Part shown: positions 26,467-38,200 of the stretch, one piece after another
Position numbering within the stretch: the first letter of the stretch is position 1
How the letters are laid out: every line of letters begins with the position of its first letter
From: Chamaea fasciata
Lineage: Eukaryota; Chordata; Aves; Passeriformes; Sylviidae
Direction of reading: 5' to 3'
Assembly (NCBI GenBank): GCA_029207755.1
Contig: JARCOQ010000002.1
Location: 42,363,744-42,427,743 of the forward strand
DNA: 64,000 bases
Position numbers and translations under genes: made by a program
Notes under the pieces: model-generated
Told to the model about the DNA's origin: nothing
Databases searched by the model: none
The model's input: only the letters and a program-made list of their open reading frames with translations

Positions 26467-28175
26467 TGTATCTTTGTGCACACTGGTTCCTGCTTCACTA
26501 CATTCATAAACTTAATATCACATTAACACAGCAAGTGCATTGATGCTGCAATTGTATTCCAGCTGCCTGAATGCTCTTCTTAATTTAGTCATGCTACTTT
26601 AGCTTTGTTGTGAGTTACAAATCATTCTTGCTCTCAAGAAGCAAGTCAATTTACAGATGCTGCAAGAGATAGGATTACCCAGCAGGTTTTCTTTTTTTAA
26701 TACAAGCAATGTATAAACTTTATTAAATGAAAGCAATTTCTCCAGGGAAGTCCAACAGGTGCTTACACTGATGGCAGAGGGAGACAAATTGCAAAGGTTT
26801 TTGAGCTTCAATGAGCATCACAGTCTCCTTGCAAGTGACTTGAAAGAATTCTGACACAAACAATACAGCAAAGCAAGAACACAAGTTGCATCCTGTACCT
26901 GTGCAGGTTTTTAAATACTTGTTGATTTTTCACCGGCATGGATATTATGCATATACATATATTATTATCAGACTATGAAGCATTGGCTTGTTTGAGATTG
27001 CTGGCATCTTTTTTACTCTGAGCAGATTTCTCAGTCAGTTTGAATTTTGCCATGGTTTTGACAAAGAAATGTGACCCAATAATTTGAGGCTAAAATTTAA
27101 AACACTCCCTACTTTGTTATAATGATCTGTGTATGTAAGAGTTATCTGATTTGTTAAAAAATAGTAACTGGTTAAAGCAAAACCATTTTTTTCTGTTCTA
27201 CTGGCAATCAGCCATACTCTTGTGCAGCCTTTTTCTGCTACGTTTACCCCATTTCCAATCACCCCCTTGGTCATGGATTTACTGAATTACATGGTTGTGC
27301 TGGGGAAGCTGCACTTTTGCCTTATGATTTCTGTTCCTAATTAAAATAATTAGAGACGGTGTCAACAGATGGTGCTGAAGAGCAGCAACATCACCTTGGA
27401 CTGCTGTATGATCAAAAATATTCCAGAGAACTGCAACCACTGTCACCAGCTGCTGATTACATAAACTTCCACTGACGGGTACTTCTGGAGATATTGCACT
27501 GTTGCCAGGCATCAGTACATAATAAACTTTGGTATTTCTATGAAAACATCGTAACATCTCAAATAAACATCAACATTTCATTTTGTATGTACAATAATCA
27601 TACATCTCTGTAATTTTTTTAAGCCATCTTTTTTAATGCCTTCTCTGGAAGCTGTCTGTAATGCAGTCTCAATCCATGTTGTCGGCTCCTTTGGTGTACT
27701 CTGAAGGCTCTGATACTATGATGTATGGGGATGAAACACACATTTCACCTGTAGTGCCAGAGATGTTTCTGCCTTGCTGCACAAGCTCTGCTCCTGGTAC
27801 TGACACAGGGAGACAGGCTGGAAATGAGCTGGCGAAATAAAGTTTATTTTATATGGGGTAATGTCATAGGCCTGAGTTCAGTGATACTGACTCTAGGCCA
27901 TACATTTAAGATGAAAATATCACAACTGTTCCCAGCTGGCACCTTAACAAAAATACATCAGTCTTGAAGGCATGGAAACCTGCTTTTGGAGGTTGTTTAC
28001 TCTCAGAGAGCTCTGAGAACTGTAACTTTCTTCACACTTTATATATCCAAGAGCCAGTTCATGAAAATAAAATCAATTTTCCTACTTCCAGAAGGGACAA
28101 ATTCAATATAGCTTTGAGAATTTAATATCAAGGTTTTAAAGAAATGCTGCAACATTACTAAAATCTATACTTTTT
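26467..28175. other. Intergenic, no recognised gene
   Basis: AT-rich. I see no coding or repeat signature. Confidence 0.6.
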
Positions 28176-28285
28176 CTGGTTTGGGCTGGGATAGAGTTAA
28201 TTTTCTCCCTAGTAGCTGGTACAATGCTGTGTTTTTTACTTGTGAGCAATCAGATGCAATATGTTGACCTGTGTTGTACAAGAAA
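28176..28285 (+). mobile_element. Endogenous retrovirus LTR fragment (avian ERVL-type)
   Basis: The stretch GGTTTGGGCTGGGATAGAGT, followed by TTAATTTTCTCCCTAGTAGC, TGGTACAATGCTGTGTTTT and a weaker continuation, matches my memory of an LTR common in songbird genomes. Only about 65-110 bases are recognisable. No internal retroviral sequence lies beside it, so it is a decayed solo-LTR remnant. The subfamily name cannot be fixed without a repeat library. Confidence 0.6.
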
Positions 28286-30905
28286 TCAGATTTTTCCTTC
28301 TGGCTGTTTTCTGTAAAATCTATAACTTTCAGTCTTGAATGCTCCTATACAAGAGAAAAATTAACTTGTATCAGGAAAGAAGAGAAGGATGCACATTTTA
28401 GATACCACCGCACACAAAATCTCGTTGAACCAGCCACAGGCTTCCCAGAGCTGCTAAGAAAATCTCTCTGTGCCTCTTTCATTCTCACAGAAATTGTAAA
28501 AGTTTCGGTTTGTATAGCCCCTTACAACAAGACAACAATGTCCATAAGAATGGGACATTGAACTTGATTGGGATCTCTAGGTTTAGTTTGACTCCACTCA
28601 AAACAAGCAAATTCAATAAATAAATATTGGCATCTCCAAGGGAGAGCTGAATTGCTCCTTCCAAGGACTGCAAAAAGAGAGCTCGAGAGGGTGAGGTTCC
28701 AATACCTTGGATGTTGTTTGCTTGATGAATCTATGTTTAGGTGTAGCCTCAAGTTAAACATTAAAACATCACAGCTCATTGGATTCCTATCAGGTATAAC
28801 ACTGAAATTGCCAGGAGGCTGTATTTTGGTGAAAGACCAAACCAGTCACAGGATCCTTCACTCTGAATTTTTAGGAATCTGTCTGCTTCCTCAAAGTTGA
28901 TTCATGATTGATCACAGAGCATGTGCAGCTTCTCTCTGTCAAACATCCTAAATTGATTGAAATAGATAGTACCAAGACAAGCAAATATATAACACAATGA
29001 AACATCCCACAACAAATAGTGTGAATGAATGGTGCTGACAAGAACTGATGTGCTTGTTCCAGATGTCACATCTTCCAGAACTGTGCGACCTAGAAAAGGT
29101 CAAAAACCTTAAAATAGCTGATGTCCACAAGCCCATCCTCTCCTCAAGCTCTAGAGATGTTAGGACTCAATTAGTGACACACTAATCTCTTACTTCCCAA
29201 CACACCGTGACATTTTGATGCCAGATAACTTTTGCTGTTTTGTAACCAAACCTTGGAGGAAGGCTGGATGTCACACGTTTTTGTTTGGATTCTTGTGTTT
29301 AATGCAAGTGACAGATGGATTTTTTTTTTTTCTCCAGCTTATTCAGTATTACAGAAAAATTTATGTTAAAGACTCACACAGGCACCTTGTCTCAGAGATA
29401 CCAGAGGACCTGGCATATGTGATTTGTTAACCAAACATTTGTTTCCCCATGAGCAATACATGTGTCACTCGTGCTCTGAAGCAATGCATCTTTCTTCAAC
29501 AGTCTGCACACAGTTCCTTCTGATTCATGGGACAGACAGCAAGGATGACTGATATATCTGGCCCCCTCCCACACAAAGCAGGTTTGAGGGATCAGCACCC
29601 CATGCTGAGGATTCTTCAAGGTCTGGCTTCAAGTACCTCATATGCCCAGAGCTTGGACCACACAATGGTGCTGGTTTGTGACGCAGAGCTCTTCTGCAAG
29701 TCAACTTTGCCTCCACTCCAGCCAGACATCCATTCCACGGGGATGCAGTAGAGATTTAAGGTGATGAAAGGCAGGACACTAGGTGTGCATGACCATCAGC
29801 ATGCAGCTGGCCACCATCCCAGGCTGTCAGGAGGCCCCTGCATCCAGCAGGACCACAAGGAGATAAATGGGAGCCATCAGGAGGATGGCAAGAGCAGAGT
29901 CATTGACATAAGGATTGACCAAAAAAATCAACCTTGTCCTCACTGGGAGCTTGAAAGACCTTTTTGGTGGCATTAACACACATGAACCTGAGCTACCCAC
30001 AATATGCCAGGAAATCTTTTACAAGGCATAAAATCACAGCACAAGAAACTAAATCACAGCATAAGAAATTAAATCACAGCCTGTATCTGTGGAACAGAGT
30101 TTTAAAGTTTTGAACTCAGAATATAGGTGTCAAACCACTAAGGTATCCCAGTGTCCATGCTGGGGAATCTGAGCTGCCCCACACTGCTCCCCTCTCCTTG
30201 CAGCCTCAGCAGAAGTCCTGTCTGGCCCACTTGGCTTGAATCACATCCCAGCCTCCTAATACAATCAGATTTTAAAAGCCTTGGAAGAAAAAATCCAGGC
30301 TGTGCCTAGAATCTCATCCATGTTTCACACAATTTTGTTTTCAGTGGTCTATATATGGAGAAGATGACCCACTGCCTGAGCACTCACACCAGCCATGTGT
30401 TTTGAAGACCAGCCAAAGCCTGAGTCAATACACACTCTCATGTACTTCCAGAAAAAATCTGCGTTATGTTACACTGATCATATACCACATGATTTTAGAA
30501 AACAAAATACCATCCCCCCTCAAAAGGAGCATTCTACATGGGAGAGGACCCAAATGCTTTCCATAAAACATCAGCACCTGTTCAACCTTCTGGGCATGAA
30601 GTACACAGTGAGAGAGCAGCGATTGTTGCTGTAGTATCCTTTGAACCTTTGTTTTCCTATTGCTAAATAACAATCAGGTAAGAATTTTCCTAGAAAATTT
30701 TGCCTGAATAACCTCCACCAGAAGAACAAACCCAGTCTGTGTCATTTGAACAGCAGTATCTTCAGAAAATGTTGTACTTCCTTCTAGAGCAAAGCTTAGC
30801 CAGTAAAAGGATTATTTAGTTGGCAAAATTAGTGAAAACAATTTTGAGCTGTAAAGAAATCCTAGCTTAAAAAATAAGCAAACCAAGACCAACTCTCCAG
30901 CTGCT
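28286..30905. other. Intergenic, downstream of SLC35F2, no recognised gene
   Basis: It contains a 20-bp tandem repeat at 30031-30080. Open frames are short and unlike known proteins. Confidence 0.6.
30031..30080. repeat. 20-bp tandem repeat, 2.5 copies
   Basis: The units begin AAATCACAGC followed by ACAAGAAACT, then ATAAGAAATT, then a half unit. The first halves are identical and the second halves differ at two positions. Confidence 0.85.
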
Positions 30906-30948
30906 GAATACTTTATTCTTTTTTTATGAATACTTTATTCTTTTTTTA
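30906..30948. repeat. 22-bp tandem duplication carrying AATAAA on the minus strand
   Basis: GAATACTTTATTCTTTTTTT occurs at 30906 and again at 30928. Each copy carries one AATAAA hexamer on the minus strand, which is the direction of SLC35F2 transcription. Confidence 0.88.
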
Positions 30949-32055
30949 CTTCATACACCGGAGCTATGAAGGCTTGTACAAAATATAAAATAAAATAAAA
31001 ACCCAATATGGTTTTACGGATCTTAAAATGGCAGCCTTGTATTTTTTAAACATTTATTGTAAATATAAAGGTAGAAAATTGCCAGTCTATCTACTGAAAG
31101 CACCTAACCTTTTGGATATTATATCATTATTGTTGCCACGAGAGTTGGCTTAGATGATTCAATTTTTTGAAGAAATGCCAATTTTATTAGAACCCTTTCA
31201 GCAGAAATGTGTCCTGTTTCAGGGAGAAATTCACTGAGAAGTGAACTTCCATTCAAACCTTTTTGCTTTCTCATCCAGAAAAAAAACCCCACTTTCAGTT
31301 CTACTGAAGAGAGGAAGAGCCTGTCTTTGCCTCCCCCACAGCTAACAGGAATGCACCAAACAAAAGGCCACTGAGAGAAACAGGAGGAATTTAAAAACAC
31401 ATATTTAAACTTCCCACACTAGCAAAATTAAAAATAAAATACATGTAGCAGCCTCAGCGGCGACAGGGAGTGCAGCAATATGGAGAGACAAACATTTGGG
31501 TGGAATGGAGGCAGCAAATCCTTCCATAGAGGAATGAAGTCCACCGGCACGTAGAAGGTGTATGAATGCACCATGGCTTGGAGAACCAGATCTGGTGAGA
31601 AGCTGAGTAGCTTTTGCAAGATGCTATCTGAGAGCACCCCGCACCGAGGGGTGGAAACCATGAAGCCCTCAGACAGCATTGTGCAGATTTAGGTCCCTAT
31701 TGCAATATAAAACATATTTGTTCCCCATGATGTGACCTGGGAGCTTGCTTTGGCTTAGTGTTTTTCCCCAAGCATTTGTTGTTAAGTTAATTAAGCACTT
31801 AAAAATAACAGTCTCTCACTTTCCAGAGACTCCACATACATACTAATCTGTCTTTGTCTAAAGGCCAGATTTTCTGCAAGGGCAAATCAATACAGTTTCA
31901 CTGATTGAGGATCTGGCCTTAAAAGTCTATCAAGTGCATAAAACCCAGCACAGTATGACATGTGCCTTGGCAGTAGGACAGTTCTCTGGATTAATATTTG
32001 AGGGAAATTTGGCAATTAAAAAAAAAAAGCTCTCTTTTGAAGTGCTGCCATTTCT
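30906..32055 (-). other. SLC35F2: Probable SLC35F2 3' UTR with several candidate poly(A) signals
   Basis: This lies directly downstream of the SLC35F2 stop codon on the minus strand. AATAAA hexamers on that strand occur at 31188-31183, 31058-31053, 30939-30934 and 30917-30912. The last two lie in a 22-bp tandem duplication. The true cleavage site cannot be chosen from sequence alone. An open stretch at 31679-31428 on the same strand has no recognisable product and is treated as UTR. Confidence 0.45.
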
Positions 32056-32274
32056 TTAATCAGTGCTGACCACCACGGTTTCTCCTCTTGTGAACTGCAC
32101 AGTTAAGGCTGAGGCGTCACCGTCGCTCTCCTCGAGCTTCAGCGCGGCGTTGTCCAGACCAGAGCTGCTGGGCTGCGGCAGCGCCGTGGGTTCTGCCGTC
32201 CGAGTAGGAGTGGAGATGTACAAGAGGAAGCCCCCCATGATGACAATAAAGGACAGGATGTAAAGACCTGAAAA
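32056..32274 (-). CDS. SLC35F2: SLC35F2 coding exon 8 (F315-D386, stop TAA)
   Basis: The acceptor is CTACCAG|TTT. The exon encodes the last helix ([20 protein letters not shown]), the family signature STPTRTAEP, and a cytosolic tail with an acidic segment (LKLEESDGD) ending in VVVSTD. The tail after the LKLEE landmark is clearly longer than the human one and shows little similarity to it. The stop codon is at 32058-32056. Confidence 0.95.
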   Translation of the reverse strand, partial: FSGLYILSFIVIMGGFLLYISTPTRTAEPTALPQPSSSGLDNAALKLEESDGDASALTVQFTRGETVVVSTD

Positions 32275-35200
32275 CTGGTAGAGGAGAAAAAGAGATGCTT
32301 TAAGTCATGTCTGATGTAAGAACATGCCAAAGCTGCTTTGTTTCAAGAATGTGAAAGATACCCTTCCTTGTAAAAAATATTTTAGTGAGGATTATCACCA
32401 TGAGCTGGATTCAGGTCTGAAAAAAATTCAACAGCTCTATTTACTTAAAGACTTGGACCACTGGCTGATTTTCTCTACATCTCATTCCCAAGACTGTTGG
32501 GCAGGGAGTTTCCTCAGGTCTACATACAAGAATCTTAACGGAGAGCAAATAGTGTAAACACAGTCATACTGAATGAAAGTTGTTTACATATATGAATACT
32601 GAAACACTCTACCCCTAAGAGAATTTTGATCCAGCATGTGCAAGTATTTCAGGTTCTGACAAGAGATGAATCTCTGTGCTATTGCAAGTCACCAGAGCAG
32701 CTGGTTCTCTGCACAGATCTCTTACCCATCTGCAGGGCTACATGAGTGTTATTGCTGGATCAAAATAGTTTGCTCTCTACAGCCAACAGGTCCCTGAGGG
32801 GACAGGGGCTGGGGCTCCTTTTACAAGACTGGCATTCGCAAGCTGTGAAGCAAATACAAATTGCAGAGGTACACCAGGCACTCTATTGTTCACTTGCCTG
32901 TTAAAATTCCAGTAATTGCCAAGATTCATCCACCTTGACAGAAAGACAAACACTTACTTCATAACACCAGATTCAATAATACCAAGTGTTGAAGTTATCC
33001 ATAGCCAGGAACATTTTTCAGCAGGTTTATTAAAATCCTCCATATTCTCTTTGTCAAACCACACTGATTAAACAGTAGGAGGAATGACACAGCATATCCT
33101 ACATACCTCTGTGAATGTGCTCTGACTTCCTTAGCTTCCTTAGACATGCTTGAAAAATATGGTTTAGTTTATCAGGATGAATTGAATGGTAGGACCTAGA
33201 CAGTGGACTCTCCTCCAAAAAAGACTGAGGCATCTAAAACTAAGGCACTGCAATTCCTAGCTGGCAGTCACTTGGCTTGGAAGCTCTTGGATAGCAGCAC
33301 ACAAAAGGAAAAGCAGACTGAAACACAGTGGCCTTGTGTTAAGTGCCCTCTCTCCTCACCTTGTTGGCAGTTTGCCTGGAGGTGCTTTGACTCAAGCACA
33401 CAGGAGGAAGCATCAAGCTCTGAACGATCCCAACAGAGGCAGCAGGATCACCCATGGTCACACCTCTCACGGACCTGTTCCCATCAAATGGGCAGAGCCT
33501 GGGGCTGTATCCAACCACCAATTCTCCAGCCTAAGGCCCTGAGTGAGCATGTGCCTGTGTGCAAGGACCTAAGGCTGGGCAGGCACAGGAACTGCAGACC
33601 TCTCTTGCAGTGCAGTGCACAAGGCAGGAAGTCAAGTCCTCCAGGAGAGAATACAGCCACCAAGGCAGGGTGCCAAAGCTGTTGCAGTGCAGCTGTGACT
33701 CAAGGTCTGCCTGTATTTTTGCATTTATTGACACAGGTAAACATTACCCATGCTGCTCCATCAGGCCTACTCTTTCTTTTTTTTCCTTTTGAGGAGAACT
33801 CATTGGGGTTTTTTCCTGGGTTCTTTCTTTTCTATCCTTTCTTTCCTTTTTTTTCTTTCCTTTCTTTCTTTCTTTTCAAATATTGCAACAACTTTATTGC
33901 TTCAAACACTGATTTCAGTCACACTATGTGCAGCTAATATCCTCATTCCCACTGCTGAGCCTAGAGAGTATTTTAAATGTTACTGGAGGACTGTACCTCC
34001 ATCTAGTGTCTGTTTGTGCAGTATACTGCCTTCTACAGTGGTTTATACAACTAATGCATGTGAAGATCTTTCTCAATGTCTCTTGAGGGATTACAGGTAT
34101 CTATATAATTAGTTCATTAGGAAGCACACCAAGGATTCATTATGGAGTAATAGGAAAAAAATAAAAAAGAGATCAAAACAGGCACAAAAAATTCACATTC
34201 GCTTAAAACAGACACAGCTGGGGCCAAAAAGTTAAGTACATTAGCAAAAAACACTGTGCATAAGTGTTTCAAAACTTTATCAATTCCTGGGCCTGGTCTC
34301 TGCTGCAGCCACTGATCATAGTCCTTCAGTTTGTTTGTTTCAGAGCAGGCTCAGACCACGGCAATTCAGAGCTCTCCTTGGCTCTCTTCACTCTACAGCC
34401 CAGCCAAGCCTCCAGCAGCTTCTTGTGAAAAATCACATGATAATGGGGAATACAGAGCAACTCCCTGTATTTTTACTTGTAGATTCCTGTGTCCAGAGTG
34501 CTTTTTAATCCAGCAAACATCCAACTTGGTTTCTTTGCCCCATAGGTGAAGAAACTACATGGTTAACTTGTCAATAAGATTTTCTACTGCTAAGAGCCAT
34601 GTCAAAATTAGGCTCTCTCAGTTCACGGTTATCTCAGATAACAGATGAGATAATAACTCAGATCCTCTGATTACTAAAGATGTGGCATTATTATTGCTCC
34701 CTTTTTTGCTACTTCATTGTTTCTAACCCCAGATGCAAGTTCCTATTTCAATAAATACCTGAAGTTCTCTCAACACAATCCCAAAGTCTTCACCTGTTCA
34801 TTTTTCCTTTTGGTACCAGAATACCTTGCTGTTAACAATTATAAGATGGCCTGCTCCCAGAAAAACCTCTTCCCAAAATAAGCTAAAAACCTGAAAAATA
34901 AAAATTTAATAGATCCCTTCCAAGTCTCTTCTTCCTCTTCACTATTATGAATATAAATTTAGAATCACTTCTTGAGTTAAGCTATCTGGGTGCAAAAATC
35001 CACATTTGGAAGTGACTTCGAAAGGATTTAGTTTTAGACCATAAGCATCATTTGCTTCCTGCATTCATTTTTAATGGATGCTTTGTAGTTTGCAGCAAAG
35101 TTTGGAACCCAAAATAGGGAGAAAAGCTGAGCTAAGAGACTCTTGAAAAGGAAAATCTAGCTGCTGTCAGACCCTACCATAACCAGACTCTGCACTGCCT

Positions 35201-38200
35201 TCATTTTCAGAAAAGAAATCTGACCTAAAAGCTTCTGGTTGAAGAGAAAGCAACCACATGGAATAATACAAATTAAATTCCTAAGCAAAGTTCACAAGCT
35301 TTTCACTCAGCCCTTCGAGTCACTGAGTGGCTGGCTCAATTACTCCAATTACTTTAATGAGCTAGGTTCTCACAAGTGATTCCGGATGAAAAGTAGAAGG
35401 TGGAATGAAATCCTTTTTAGCACTGTCATTTAGCTTGAGTAGACACTGCCAAAAATATTTAGAGCACAATAAAAGTAACTGGCTTTTGGAGAGTGTACAG
35501 AATAATATATTTATCTGTATTTTTTCAGATCCTTTAGTCTCTCCTTAGCAGCAGCCCTAAGAGAGTTTGGTTCTCATCCCAAAATGTGGGTAATGAACAG
35601 ATTAAACTTCTGAAAGAAAATATTATTTTCTGAAAATCAAAACTGGTTCTCTTTCAGACACCAAATGCCTTTCAGGACAGGGAGATTCAAACCCTCTCCT
35701 TGGACACCTGGAGTAATGAACCAGGTCTAACATACTGTTCCACAAAGGGCTTTCAGTGAGAACTCTACTATTGGAACACCTCAGGAAATTATTTACTATC
35801 TCTTAACATTAACTTATTCCTTCAAGTGTGAAATGGTTTGAAAATGGCTCTCTGGCTAATGGTGCAAGGCTCTGTGATTGACCAACAGGACTCCTCCTGA
35901 CTGACACCTGCCAACAACAAATGACAGAAGCCGCAGAAACGTGCAGGTGCCAACGACTGTTCCGGGGCTTTTAAGAACATTACGCTTTACTTATGATTTT
36001 GGAGTAGAAACGTAACCGAAAGAACGTGAAAGTGAAGGAATGAACTCACTCACCTTGTAGTGAAACAGGAAAAGCCCAAAGAAGAGACTGTAGAGATCTG
36101 AAGTCAGAATGCCCAGGTTGACGGAGGTTGCGCTGGTAACTTTCATCACAATTGGCATGAAGCTGTACAGGGCAAACATGCACAGGGCAAAGGCTATCAA
36201 CAGTAGTGCTGCAAAACAAGGTGACAAGTTACTCCTCAAGCATAGAACTACGATTTTATAGAGCACTGATATTCTTCAGATGCTTTAAAACTATGCATTT
36301 TTCTCTCCTAAAAAATACGGGAATGTACATATAAGCGAAACATGGAAGATTACCTTGTATTGCAAGATTTACTGTATCTATACAAGAAAGTTCTCATTCT
36401 TTCTTACATAACGTAAGAGCTGACTGAAGAAATTTAGAGCCACACTTTTTGACAACACTTGGTTCTGTTCAGGTCAAAATGCGTCAATTTTTCCTGTACT
36501 TCATTTAGGAAGGACAACAGAAAAATGTTCTTGTGATGTTTGAACAACAAACACGTCAGTAACTAAACAGGTTTCACTTTTAATTATTTCAAGTTATATG
36601 TAAAATGCAAAACCTGTTTTAATGTTCAATCCTGCAGACCCTCTCTCTTTGCTAAGCTGTGAAGTTTGAAGAAAATAAACTTGCGAAATGTAATATAAAT
36701 GCTGCTTGTTATTCAGAGAAGGAAAAGAAAAGTCCCACCATTTAAGGTCTAAATGATTATAATTCCCCAGTGTTCTGTAACATGCACATTATTTTGTCAT
36801 ACACATACCAACTTCCCAGTTCCACTGAACTCTCATTAGCTCCCTATGTTCCAAAACGGCTCTAGAGTTAGAGAAAAGATATAATATAGTACAAAGGGAA
36901 AAAAAAATCATACTCAAATAGATAATTTAATTACCAAATATATTAGAAACATTTTGATTTATAAGCCATTCTATTTTTGTTTCAAATTTTACTGAATGAC
37001 ACTAGCTCAAACATCTAATAAGCATGAAAAAAGACATTAAAATTAAAGTGCCTGAAAGTCAAGAGCACTGTTATTTAATTCTTGTGTCTTCTTCACAGGC
37101 CTTTTCAGCAATTCAGTTTTATTTAATATACCATCTGAGGAAATTATTAACAATAATGATGAGAAATGAGGACTATATAATTCATTAGACAGACTTAAGT
37201 GTATCTGGTCTGTAACTCAAATGTAGTTATTTGTAAGAGTATATATGGCTTCATTTTAAACTTAGGTGTACTATGCAAGATCTCCTGCTAACAATTATCT
37301 CCTAATCTTTTCCATAGAGAAAATCCATTAAATACCTTCCTAAAAACAGTCCTCAGCATACTGAGTGTCCTCACAAACATCAACAAAATCAAAAATACAG
37401 CCAAATATCCTATGTGTTCAACTGCAAGAGTTCAGCTTTAGAACTGCAGTAGTAAGAGTAGTGCACATAAAAAGGATATAAAACAGATACTGATAAGCAA
37501 CAAAAATCAATTCAAGTGGAAGGACTCCCATATAGGCCAAATGAAGATGCAACAAAGAATTTAATAACATCATTTCAGGGTATACAAGCAATCATTTGTA
37601 GTATATTTTTAATTAGTTTTAAAATAAATATTAGATCCTTACAGCTGTAGACCGCTGATAATAGTCCCAAACAAGCCCACCATTCCTAGAAACTCCACTC
37701 TGCTCAGATTTTTCACAATGTATTCCTCACTCACATTAGAAATGGCATACAAAGAAGCACCAAGAAGCACTAAGACATCTCCAATCACCACGTCACTACC
37801 TGTACAGAAATATTAATCCACAATAAGGGTAATGCCGCAAACACTTTTTAACTTTCCTTAAAAAAGCAAGCAAATTTATCTTGAACATCTCTATCTTACT
37901 ATCTCATTCCAGGGGAAGGGGGCAGGAAACCCTTCCTGTGTGTGCGGAGCAGTGTCTGAGCACAGACTCTGCTGCCTGCTCACCTCACCCTGCGCAGTGT
38001 GGAGTGAGAGAAACCCAGCATTTACTCGTCATCCCAGCCAAGACACTGCTGCATCATCTGGTCCAATCCCACTTCTGCTGACCTCAGGCACTGTAGGGAA
38101 TTTAGCAAATTCCCAGTTAGAGATGCTCTCTGCATTTTGCGAATATTGTCCCCACTTTTGCAGTAAGGCCTGATTCAAGGCTTGCTAAAATCAGTCTATT

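Noticed and set aside
26041..26543. Overlapping 88-146 codon open frames of KEGR or LPSF repeats
   Set aside because: They are translations of the AGGA microsatellite on both strands; no stop can arise in a pure AGGA array, so the length carries no information.
1..30900. Sarcolipin (SLN) or ELMOD1, the expected neighbours on the downstream side
   Set aside because: I looked for the conserved RSYQY end of SLN on both strands and for ELMOD1-like coding blocks and found neither. They probably lie outside the window, though a 31-residue gene could still be missed by eye.
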